A stretch of 64,000 nt of DNA from Leuctra nigra (taxonomy: Eukaryota; Arthropoda; Insecta; Plecoptera; Leuctridae). The notes beneath the pieces were generated by a model that saw only the letters and a list, made by a program, of their open reading frames with translations, searched no databases and was not told the origin of the DNA. Positions 55,693-64,000 of the stretch are shown here, one piece after another. The number at the start of each line of letters is the position of its first letter. Position 1 is the stretch's first letter. The position numbers were made by a program, and so were the translations under genes. The DNA lies in assembly GCA_934045905.1 (NCBI GenBank), contig OW203762.1, positions 3,348,001 through 3,412,000 of the forward strand, in the 5' to 3' direction.

Positions 55693-55744
55693 CCTTACTT
55701 GTAACGCGTTACTTTTTCAGTAACTTTCATAGTATAGATATTTT

Positions 55745-55862
55745 GGTTAATGGCGCTCAACAGCGAGGTTATCAGCGCCAACCAAGTCATATAACAAAGG
55801 CGTTGTATTAAAATTTATACATATCGCTAAGCGTAGTCATGGTGTATGAGATCAAGTCATAT
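55745..55862 (-). mobile_element. 3' end fragment of a LINE A relative (left part)
   Basis: The hairpin GGCGCTGATAACCTCGCTG...AGCGCC and the next ~100 bp match the 3' region of LINE A at 29055-29170. The match resumes at 61673 after the ISL2EU element (TGGTTAAAATCAACTAGAT against TGGTAAAATCAACTAGAT). It is a 5'-truncated LINE copy that served as target for the transposon. Confidence 0.7.
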
Positions 55863-55961
55863 AGCATACGTTACGGTTAGCAAGGTTGTGACGTCACAAT
55901 TTTGAATGCGCGCGCATCTGTTTGTTGTGCGTACAAAGTGTAGCTGTCAGATGCGTAAACC

Positions 55962-57995
55962 ATGGCGTTTAATGGGCAGAGTGATGCTCTTATTATAATT
56001 ATATTAGACCAGAGAGATATACCTGGAGCAATATTACCTCACGCAGACATCCAACAACATTCCAACGAACAATTAAAGCGTTGGTTGCAATGCAGAGGTC
56101 TTCCCAGGACTGGCAATCGGTCAGAATTGCTATCGAGGTAAGATCACTACACTTTAGAGGTTAGGCTATTTATACATAGAATGTGTCATAGTTTATACGT
56201 TCTTATAAGTTCTACATACTACTACCGCGTGTAAGGTACTACTGCATACATAACTGAATATTTGGTAATCTCTATAATTAACTGATTTTCTTTCTGTTTA
56301 GGGTCAACACTTGTGTCAACAATGCCAAATTTTCTGAGGAAATTGATCCTGCCATTGACCAAGGAAAATGGTACGACATCAAGCTCTTGGAGACAACAAA
56401 CTTATTGGCAACACAGCAGGATCCAATCCATTTGGCTTCAGCATCATCCCCAGATTTCCAGTGGGTGGACTTTGTTTCCTCAAAACAATATCCTCCGCCT
56501 AGTTTTAATTTCGGTAACATATATTACCATATTGTCGAGTCAGTGCAGTCGGTTAATGAATTTCTTTTGCCTACAACAAATGTTGATTCTGATATAGAAG
56601 ATGATGAAGGCAACATCGATGTTCACACGAGTAAACCATTGAAGAGAGGAGCTAATTACTTCAAGTCGGGCCATGTCCAAAAATTTGCAAACGAGAACTG
56701 ACCAAACGGGGTATTTTGTTCGAGCCAGTGTTATGGCTTCATATAAAATCAAAGACAAATACGAAGTTGAGGTTTGTCTATCTTCAATAAGTGGGCATGT
56801 AAGGTCGGCATCTTGCAGCTGCAAGGCATCGGCCATGGGTCGTTGCAGCCACGTGTGTGGTCTGCTTCACGCCTTGCTTGATTTTGGTTCCAAGTTTAAC
56901 GAATTTTCCCCCACAAGCCTGACCTGCTCCTGGAATCAAGGCAGACAAAAGGAGAGACAGCCGAAGAAGCTTTCGGAAGCGGACCACGACTGCCCAGTAG
57001 TGAAGAGGGCGAAGATGAAATTGACAACATTTGATCCGCGACCTCCTTCACTTCGTAGGGAGACCGTAAGTCAGACTCGAATGAATGATTGCATCACTAG
57101 TTTTCAGTATTCGTCAAGTCGTTCAAGTGTGAACGCTTCAATGTTGGAGCTGATGTTGCCACTGCAATACGATGATTATTTCCTTGACAAGAACGAGACG
57201 AAGTTTTTGCAACAAAACTGTAGACGTCTTCTACAGAATCTTTCTGTAGGGGAAGACTATTTTGCCAAAAACCCACATTGCATTGTAGAGGAGCAAAGAA
57301 GTGATGTTTGGTTTGCACACCGAGGTGTACGCATTACGGCTTCAATTGCAAAAAGTGTTCTACATACAAAATCTGAATTGCCAACAAAGGCTATAGGCAA
57401 TATTCTCAAGAAGCAGCTGTGGAACCCTGAAAAAAGAATCACAACAGCTGCAATGAAGTTTGGCATTGATAATGAGCCGATTGCCAGATTGGCATATGAG
57501 CAATCAATTGCCCATTTACCTGGGCATGTAATTGAAACGGGCCTTTGGATTGATCCACTGCATCCCGAACTAGCATGTAGCCCCGATGGGTTGGTCCTCG
57601 ACTTCTCCATTGACGATGAAGAAGGGTTGCTTGAAATCAAGTGCCCTTACATGCTCAAGGACAAGAACCCTCGATTGTTTTCAAAACTTCTGACTAAAGC
57701 CCAGCTACAAGGTTTTTGTCTAAAGATGGAAAATGGCATGGTTACGTTAAAAAGAAACCATTCTTATTTTTATCAAGTTCAGCTCCAGCTAGCAGTAACA
57801 AAACGAAACTGGTGTGACTTTGTTATCTGGACTTGTAATGATTATGCACCTCTCACTTTGAGAGTATTCAGGGATGATAGTTTCTGTACTGACATGGTAA
57901 AGAGACTCGTAACATTTCACCATGCATATGTTTGTCCTGAGATTTTTGAAATGCGGATACCGCGTGGCCTGATTCCATTCAAAATATCGTTGTAA
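55962..57995 (+). CDS. SAP-SWIM-YqaJ protein of the ISL2EU element
   Basis: Exon 1 (55962-56137) starts MAFNGQSDALII and contains a SAP motif (NEQLKRWLQCRGLPRTGNRS) for DNA binding. A GTAAGA donor and a TTTAG acceptor (exon 2 from 56302) keep the frame. Exon 2 runs to a stop at 56701. The remainder is in the overlapping frame 56673-57995, so one frameshift is needed. That frame has a SWIM zinc finger (SASCSCKASAMGRCSHVCGL), then a YqaJ nuclease: WFAHRGVRITAS, EPIARLAYEQ, ELACSPDGLVLD with Asp, LLEIKCPYML with Glu and Lys, and YFYQVQLQLAVT. The nuclease may process DNA ends during transposition, but its role is not established. The frameshift may be decay. Confidence 0.82.
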
Positions 57996-58596
57996 TATCG
58001 CATCCACTTGCGTAGAACTGCAACACATTAGTTGAATCTGGAATCTTTGTATGGATTCATTTTCAATGTTGTTACTAACATTAATGTTGTTGGTGTGCCT
58101 ATCTATGTCAACAGGATAGGGATAACTTTTGGATTTATATTGTGAATTCAACTACCATTACTAATAATAACTGGGTTGATACATTTAATTATTTATTGTA
58201 ATGAACATTATATTAATGCATATTGTTGGATTGCGTTCTGAACATAATTTTCAGATTACATAATCGCACCATTGTAGCAAGTATTTTATCATTTGGTACT
58301 TGAATATTAAACCTATTATTTTTAAATGCAATCTTCATAATTTATTATTTGACCTCAGTTTCAAATCCCCTCTAAATGAAGTGCTTCTCATGGCGATGGC
58401 AATGATATTTGCTTGCTCTGTAGGTACCTATGTATTCTACGGATATTTATAGTGGAACTTTCCTCGAGTTCGTTCAAGACCATAGAGTTGCTATGAGTAG
58501 ACAAAAGATTTTAGTTTGAGAAACTTTAAAATCAGGAACTGTCATAAAACATTATGGCTGACTTGTCCAAGAAGTCATTTTGAGCAAATTACTTTA
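57996..58596. other. Convergent 3' ends inside the ISL2EU element
   Basis: The two gene sets end on either side of this AT-rich stretch, which probably holds both 3' UTRs. AATAAA-like words are present. No gene is seen. Confidence 0.5.
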
Positions 58597-59622
58597 TTAG
58601 GTGACAAGTGGTTCTTGAAAATTCACCAAGCAACCACAAACAAAAACTACTTGGCTAATGATTGGTTCTAAACATAGAGGAATAGTTCTCTGAAGGAGTC
58701 TAAACTTCTTTAAGCGCTCAATTGCTCGCTCAACATGAATTCTGAGCTTGGCGATTACCTTTGTTTGAGCTTCTTCGATAGGAGTAAATCTGTCCCTTTG
58801 TAAAATGTGGGGTGGTTTGAAAAGTGTTATATTTTTTTCCAAGAACATATCTACAAGGTTGAACCCACGATCAGCAAGAATTACATCCCCTTCTTCTAAC
58901 AAGTCAATAAATCCAGAGTCAATTACAATTTGGCGATCAGATATGCTGCCTTCAAATACATCAGACACAAATGAAATAGCTCAATTTGGACAAATTCCTA
59001 TTAAGACTTTATAGGTCGAGTGACCTTTATATGATGAATACAAGTTCCCTTGTTTCCCAAAATGAGAAGCCTGCTGAACAAAAAATTCGGTACAATCAAT
59101 TATACAACGAGTCTTTTTGAATTGTCTGAAACATGGTGGCATTGTCTTCTGGATTATATCACGGCTTGGAAACATAGCTGAACGCAAACACTGAAATTCC
59201 TTAAACAGGAAAGTAACCCAAGTAATGACAATTGAGGTCACTTGGCTCTCACTGATGTTAAAGCGGTAAGCCAGATCACGATGCAACAGACCCAATCGCA
59301 ATCGCATCAAAGTAAGGCATAGTTCGTTAAAAGGAGTCAAGATTCGGTTCGGTCCAGAGCGCTTTCTGGGGCTTGCCTCTGGGTCTTTTACAACCTTGTT
59401 CCAGTAAGCGAGTTTTGAAGCAGCAGGTCCAAGAAATGTCCACAGACTACATATTTGCAAATAATGCAACCCCGTATAAAAACGAACTTGATCTTTATCG
59501 TGTTTGATGGAATCTATATCTAATCGATATTTCTGTGGCTGGCTGGAATAACTGCTTAAGTACAAAAAATGCAAAAATAAGATCTTTATATGTAAAATCT
59601 TTAAAAAAATTAAGGAATCCAA
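58597..59622 (-). pseudogene. DDE transposase of the ISL2EU element (one in-frame stop)
   Basis: Two open stretches in the same frame are separated only by a TGA at 58981-58983, where the family usually has a Gly in 'GISPNG'. The N-terminal part has a helix-turn-helix (GLLHRDLAYRFNISESQVTS). The DDE triad is visible as Asp in RCIIDCTEFFVQ, Asp in DVILADRGFNL and Glu in HVERAIERLKKF, the layout of DDE_Tnp_4 (PIF/ISL2EU-like). KGHSTYKVLIGI and SFVSDVFEGSISD are also typical. One base change disables this copy. Confidence 0.85.
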
Positions 59623-59699
59623 TGGTGAAGTCTGATGTGAAAAATTGTAATTAATAACAAATATCGATTGGCTTAAGTACAGCGTGTTTGTTACATTTG

Positions 59700-59945
59700 A
59701 AAATTCTGTTCCTGGAAAAACTACCTAAGTGCAGTTAAGCCACAGTCATCCATGCCGTACAGCAATACAAATTGTTATTTCAGTGGCTGGAAAAACGACC
59801 TAACTACTGCCTTACAAATTGCTTTTTCAGTGGCAGGAAAAACGACCTAAGTACACTTAAGCCATTCACAACACAGCGAACATACAAAGTTAATTTTCAA
59901 AACGGTGCAATTCTTGGCCTGGAAAAACGACCTAAGTACACTAAT
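59700..59945. repeat. Four GGAAAAACGACCTAAGTAC repeats
   Basis: The word GGAAAAACGACCTAA (first copy GGAAAAACTACCTAA) recurs four times at irregular spacing of about 45-90 bp, mostly followed by GTACAC and TTAAGCCA. It lies between the DDE exon and the coiled-coil exon of the ISL2EU element, probably in an intron. Confidence 0.65.
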
Positions 59946-60096
59946 TAGGTAATTAACGGGATTTAATTAATTTTAAAAATCCTGTATATTGCTAACATTA
60001 ACATTATTATAATAACTTTCTGACAGTAATATTTCAAATATATTTAATAGTGTAATTGCTACCATTCAAAATGTTGTTTTGGTGTCTACTGAAAAA

Positions 60097-60459
60097 TCAG
60101 GTTTTTGTAGTTAAGCAGTTTTTCCTGCCAGCCACAGATTTGTCAGATTTAGTTTTAATTGTGGGTTTTTTATTGCAACTGCATTTTCGAGATGACAATA
60201 GTTTAATTTTACTTTTCAAATAAATTATTTCATTTTTAGCGGAATTAATTTGTCTGCGCAAATGGATACACTCTAAACTTGTAGAAATAGATTTTCGGCA
60301 AGCAAATTCAGTCTGAGTCGCAGTCTCCACAGTCTGGGGGCGCACTTGATCCTCTGGTGGCTGATCCTCTGGCAGTTGATCTTCAAATCCAGTCCGCTTG
60401 AACATCACCTCCACCTCCTCAGCTACATCCATCATCATTGGGTCAAGGTCGTCATTCAC
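60097..60459 (-). CDS. Coiled-coil exon of the ISL2EU transposase gene
   Basis: A 120-residue open stretch carries an acidic start, repeated EDQLPEDQPPEDQ, then a heptad-like helix (LRRQINSAKNEIIYLKSKIK) and a basic Cys/Lys end. Its position between THAP and DDE parts, on the same strand, suggests a linker or dimerisation exon. A splice acceptor lies near 60510, and the short piece upstream is out of frame. Exon joining is tentative. Confidence 0.5.
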   Translation of the reverse strand: MNDDLDPMMMDVAEEVEVMFKRTGFEDQLPEDQPPEDQVRPQTVETATQTEFACRKSISTSLECIHLRRQINSAKNEIIYLKSKIKLLSSRKCSCNKKPTIKTKSDKSVAGRKNCLTTKT

Positions 60460-60946
60460 ATTTTCACCTTCAACGGGGGTTCGTTAGGATCGTCTGCTGG
60501 CACCTGTCAACCAATATAACAATTTTACAAATTTTCATTCTGCTGATCAATCAAGAAGCAAGACCTCAACACTAATGTGGTAATTCGGGTCAGTGCTAAT
60601 TGATTGATTTCATAAAATTAGTTTCCACTTTTAGCTCCAGCAATAGGTTAGAATAAAATGCTGTATACAATTCAGGAGTTGTACATGTAGGTACTATGTT
60701 GTATGCAACCTGCTTGCTTTACACTCATAAATAAATAAACAAATAATAGGTAACCTATTGATACAAAATATCAAAATATCACATGTTTAATTGAAGTTTT
60801 CGTGCAAACTACCTAAATTCTCTGGTAAAAATAACATAATTTGACAGAGAAATTGATATTTCTATACACAAATTAAAACAGTAGTACAGGTCTATCAATC
60901 ACTCACGATCTCACTGCTGTTTTATTGCAATAGGTACTTAAGTTAC

Positions 60947-61040
60947 CTGAGTGCTATTAGCTGGTGTTGAATCCGCCGGTGTTGAATCCGCTGGTGTTAC
61001 GCACAGTCCGTGGTTTTCTCCTCCGGGTAAACTTGCGAAT
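60947..61040 (-). CDS. Possible small exon with ADSTP repeats
   Basis: Between a TTTTGTAG acceptor and a GTAACT donor (minus strand) an open frame reads GGENHGLCVTPADSTPADST and on. Its phase does not match the THAP exon as I placed the donor, so either the donor is different or the copy has drifted. Confidence 0.35.
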
Positions 61041-61310
61041 CTACAAAAGAACTTGTAATAAATTGTATTTTCTCCGAGTTACCGTGTTACTTAACGTAAA
61101 ACAGTTTGTGTGATCACTAGTAGACAGATAATTTGAACAATTTACCTAGCTACATGACACAAACTCAAGCATTCACTCTTGACAGATTAAACGTCATGTT
61201 TAGAGGTTATGTGCCCACCCAGAATCAATCTTTTAAGGGGTATTTAGATATGACTAGGGCGATAAATCCAGGTACTTAAACTAAAAGTAATTACCTAAAC
61301 GTTTACACAC

Positions 61311-61586
61311 CTGTTCACTTGTGTACGTAGCCGGAATTGGGTTTGGAAATTCACTAGTTGGTCCATTATTGCCAGGGAAGTGTTTGCTGCACAAATAGGT
61401 GTCCTTCTTTACTTGCTGTGTGGTAAAATGTTGCCTCCCACAAGCCCTCGCCCACGTTTCACACTTAACTGGATATGTCTTGAGAGTCGGGAATCTTGAA
61501 AATGTTACGCCATTCATATATTCTTTGTGATAATAACGCGAATCACTGTTGCATGTGCCATAAGCACAATGTTTAGTGGCTACCAT
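61311..61586 (-). CDS. THAP zinc-finger exon of the ISL2EU element
   Basis: The exon starts MVATKHCAYGTCNSDSRYY and has the C2CH THAP layout: Cys-x4-Cys at the start, the FSRFP block, CETWARACGRQHF, then YLCSKHFPGN with the last Cys and His. A donor (CAGGTGTGT) ends it at 61311. THAP domains bind transposon ends or target DNA and are found in several animal transposases. It lies 86 bp inside the right end, so it is the first coding exon of the minus-strand gene. Confidence 0.85.
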
Positions 61587-61672
61587 TTTGTCCGCACTGC
61601 CTAGAGGTTCACAGAGAGGCCGCTAGGGGTGTGGCAATCGCAGATTCTAAAAATAGAACCGTAACGTATGCT

Positions 61673-61720
61673 ATTGGTTAAAATCAACTAGATATTGCTG
61701 TAAATTCTACGCTGTAAATT
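61673..61720 (-). mobile_element. 3' end fragment of a LINE A relative (right part)
   Basis: The sequence continues the match to 29165-29190 (AATCAACTAGAT, then TTCTACGCT) beyond the transposon. With 55745-55862 it forms the pre-insertion target. Confidence 0.65.
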
Positions 61721-62090
61721 CTCATTAAAATTTTTTTAAGTTTTCATAGTTTTTCAAACTAATACTGCTGTATACTCTAGGCCAAAGTAAAAACGCAAAT
61801 CGAAAGAAATGGATTGGCTGATCATCGGATGATGCCATCAAATCTTTATCGATAGAGACTCTATGGAATCACATTCCATTTTAACTTTGGGTGGCATGCA
61901 ATTAAAAAAATATGTCTTGGAAAATTTTGTTAAGAACTCAGATTGCACAAAAAGTGTTATATTCAACTTGCTGTAACGTCGCAACTATTTGAAGTATCAA
62001 AAAAGAAATAGTAGCAAAGCTGCCTGAGGGGCGTCCCGGAATAGCGTCATAAAGAATAAGGTCATATTCGTTGTGTGACAGGGTCTTTTC
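61721..62090. other. Non-coding spacer
   Basis: No gene or repeat is recognised. Confidence 0.4.
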
Positions 62091-62620
62091 GCAAAAGAAA
62101 TATGGTCATATGAAATATGACTTTCTTCCGATATGACTTTATTACTGCGGAATATTGTCACATCCAATATGACGTTATTCCGATTGAAATTCCGTCCAGT
62201 TCGTTATGGAAATTCGGGGATTCCCAACTTGGAAATTCCCAATCGTTCTGTTGCCATATGACGTTATTCCTGCGGAATAAAGTCAAAAAAATATGACTTT
62301 ATTCCTGTAGAAAACTTGAATTTGCATATGACCTTATTCCTCCGGAATAATGTCACAATTAATATGACTTTATTCCTTCGGAACAAAGTCACAAGTATTA
62401 TGACGTTATTCCTGTCGTTAAAATTAAATTGGCATATGACTTTATTCCTGCGGAACAAAGTCACAATTCATATGACTTTATTCCTTCAGAATAAAGTAAA
62501 AAAATATGACTTTATTCCTGTAGAAAACTTGAATTGGCATATGACCTTATTCCTCCGGAATAATGTCACAATTAATATGACTTTATTCCTTCGGAATAAT
62601 GTCACAAATAATATGCCAGT
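62090..62620. repeat. Array of palindromic GACTTTATTCC units
   Basis: The word ATATGACTTTATTCC and its complement GGAATAAAGTCATAT alternate through about 530 bp. Adjacent words can fold as GACTTTATTCC-TGC-GGAATAAAGTC-like hairpins. Some are joined by TGTAGAAAACTTGAATTGGC spacers that recur. Both strands give repetitive ORFs (62264, 62316, 62486), which are not genes. Confidence 0.75.
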
Positions 62621-62666
62621 ATTACGCCAATAATACGCCAGTCTAGCTGCAAACTTAAGGTCCCGT

Positions 62667-63218
62667 TTGTTAACTGTTAAGAGTTCGGCTGGATCAAGGA
62701 ATAACGCTGACAACTTCAACGATTATGAGGAGATAATTACTCAACTGAAAGTTCTTTGCACTACCTATTGGCCAGATGAACTCAGCGCTCTGTATGGAGA
62801 AGAAGAAGTGGAGAAGTTATGCCACCGATTTTCACTGAATGTGCGTGAGACCGTGCGGTCTTTTCGCATAGTCAAAGAGACAATGGGGAAAGAGACGACC
62901 GTACCAATGGCTTCTCTTCTGAAGTGCGTTAACGCAGTCGCCGTATCAAGCGCCGGGGCTGAAAGAGGATTCTCGCAAATGAATCTCATTTGCACTTCTG
63001 GTCGGTCTGCCCTTCAGATCACCACTATATCTACACTTCTCTTCATTAAGCTTACAGGACCGCCACTGAATTTGTTCGATCCGTATCCCTTTGTGAAGTC
63101 TTGGATAGCCCAAGGCCACCACACGGCAAGTGATCAAAATAGCAAAGTTCGTAAGGTCGTTAAAGCGGACGCAAATATGTGTGTTCTTTGGAAGTCAATG
63201 CATTCTCACTCCGTCTAG
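62667..63218 (+). pseudogene. hAT transposase C-terminal fragment
   Basis: The 183-residue ORF ends with the hAT dimerisation region: SSAGAERGFSQMNLICTSGR, then a helix up to LLFIKLTGPPLNLFDPYPFV and WIAQGHHTAS. The preceding part (YWPDELSALYGEEEVEKLC) matches the usual lead-in. The catalytic RNase H core upstream is missing, and the palindromic array starts directly before it. The domain normally serves multimerisation. It could be a fragment or the last exon of a larger gene outside view. Confidence 0.75.
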
Positions 63219-63734
63219 TGTCAGAATGCAGAATGCATCTCGAAGTTATTATCGAAAGTATCACAATAGTGTTTGTTTCTCACGCATTTCCTCATTTAAT
63301 TACGTGTCGAAACAAATCGTCTAATTGGGTTTGCTGTGCTTTCGTTTTTATCATTCTCTCCTTGTCATTTTCATCTATTGTGCAGTATTTATTACTACTT
63401 CATGTTACTATTAATTGTAATGTGACATTTATAAATCTTATTGATTGTTGGGGTTCATAGAGTGAACACTAATTAAAAATGCAATACAATAATGTTTCAT
63501 CTATGATAGAGGTTTTGTTCCTTAATGTTAATGTTAATTTTTATCTATTGCAATATTGATCCAGTCACCCAGTGTTAATCTTGATTTACATACCTATTAT
63601 ATATTTTATTTTTTATTATAGAGGTACTATTTTAAAATTATGATTACGGAAGATCATCAAAGATAGGTTACATATTTAATTAATAATACTTTCACTACTG
63701 TTACAAAACAGCTGCATAGCTGTTTAGCTGCACT
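63219..63734. other. Non-coding AT-rich spacer
   Basis: No gene is recognised. Confidence 0.4.
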
Positions 63735-64000
63735 AGCTGCATACCCGGCACTCGTGGGCGTACGAACACTGCACTGCCGTACTTGTCATGTGGCCTCTCT
63801 GCCACTAGCCGCATACCCGGCACTCGAGGGCGTACGAACACTGCACTGCCGTACTTGTCATGTGACCTCTCTGCCACTAGCCGCATACCCGGCACTCGTG
63901 GGCGTACGAACACTGCACTGCCGTACTTGTCATGTGACCTCTCTGCCACTAGCCGCATACCCGGTACTCGAGGGCGTACGAACACTGCACTGCCGTACTT
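63735..64000. repeat. 72-bp satellite array reaching the window end
   Basis: Nearly four copies of a 72-bp unit are present (GCATACCCGGCACTCG, CACTGCACTGCCGTACTTGT, CATGTGACCTCTCTGCCACT). Copies differ by one or two bases (CGTGG against CGAGG). Because 72 is divisible by three, the minus strand gives a 24-residue repeating ORF, which I do not regard as a gene. The array runs off the window. Confidence 0.9.

Larger units (their letters stand above)
55863..61672. mobile_element. ISL2EU-type DNA transposon, complete
   Basis: The ends AGCATACGTTACGGTT and its exact complement (61657-61672) lie directly inside AT at 55861-55862 and AT at 61673-61674, a 2-bp duplication. The element is 5810 bp. 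Two gene sets converge: on the plus strand a SAP-SWIM-YqaJ protein, on the minus strand a THAP/coiled-coil/DDE transposase. This content is known for ISL2EU elements of animals. The related LINE fragment at 29 kb shows the unoccupied site, which fixes both boundaries. Confidence 0.88.

Noticed and set aside
56673..56701. Programmed -1 frameshift with a slippery heptamer at CAAAAATTTG
   Set aside because: The required change is +1 and the heptamer is not in the correct phase.
62264..62719. Repeat ORFs on both strands rich in VTLFRRNKV / MTLFLRNKV
   Set aside because: Both strands read open because of the palindromic array, so they are not proteins.
63701..63985. 94-residue minus-strand ORF with 24-residue repeats
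   Set aside because: It follows from a 72-bp satellite whose period is divisible by three. No start context or domain was seen.
1..64000. tRNA or rRNA genes
   Set aside because: I looked for cloverleaf-like and conserved rRNA words and saw none I could support by eye.

Overview
The window is eukaryotic and almost certainly comes from an arthropod (or similar invertebrate) nuclear genome. It is AT-rich and intron-bearing. It carries no bacterial-style operons, and nearly all coding potential belongs to transposable elements typical of arthropods: non-LTR retrotransposons with CCHC gag, MULE, Harbinger, ISL2EU, CACTA, hAT, Helitron-like and Sola-like elements. I found no convincing ordinary host gene, tRNA or rRNA. 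Species and exact clade cannot be fixed from the sequence alone.

Layout, left to right. 1-3023: 3' part of a Jockey-type LINE with an open RT frame and (TAA)n tail. 3740-4860: rearranged minus-strand LINE (gag plus a scrap of ORF2). 5371-6684: broken MULE transposase. 6719-6975 and 7364-7804: a TA-flanked MITE and a MULE-type MITE. 7992-8846: LINE 3' end. 9422-17595: Helitron-like repeat copies, simple repeats, a ribozyme-bearing short retroelement (11172-11629), foldback and hAT MITEs, and a few unassigned ORFs. 17845-18565: a broken ORF resembling a negative-strand RNA virus nucleoprotein (tentative). 20219-27581: an intron-containing MULE gene split by a 4.7-kb long-TIR transposon (20316-24992). 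28331-28564: Gypsy integrase scrap. 28729-35091: a full-length 6.4-kb LINE (copy A, minus) with 13-bp target duplications. 35718-36617: N-terminal half of a second transposase of the long-TIR family. 36.7-40.4 kb: MITEs and tandem repeats. 40395-46318: a damaged second copy (B) of the same LINE, carrying a nested short element. 46892-50442: a Harbinger transposon. 50.6-51.3 kb: a MADF-domain fragment. 52.5-54.1 kb: two YqaJ-nuclease fragments. 54.6-55.7 kb: a CACTA fragment split by a LINE. 55863-61672: a complete ISL2EU-type transposon. 62.1-64 kb: a palindromic array, a hAT C-terminus and a 72-bp satellite.

The most interesting signal is RNA structure at the 5' ends of LINE copies A and B and of two short elements. 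All four ends fold into the nested double-pseudoknot layout of HDV-like self-cleaving ribozymes, with compensatory base changes in P1 and P2 (and in P4 for three of them). The short elements begin exactly at P1, directly beside their target-site duplications. They also end in a hairpin related to the one in the LINE's 3' region. This suggests an autonomous LINE and short parasites that share processing and priming signals.

A second notable system is the ISL2EU element. It has convergent genes for a SAP-SWIM-YqaJ nuclease and a THAP/DDE transposase, and its insertion site is confirmed by an unoccupied paralogous copy of the same repeat inside this window. Many insertions are nested and carry readable target duplications, so the order of events can be partly reconstructed.
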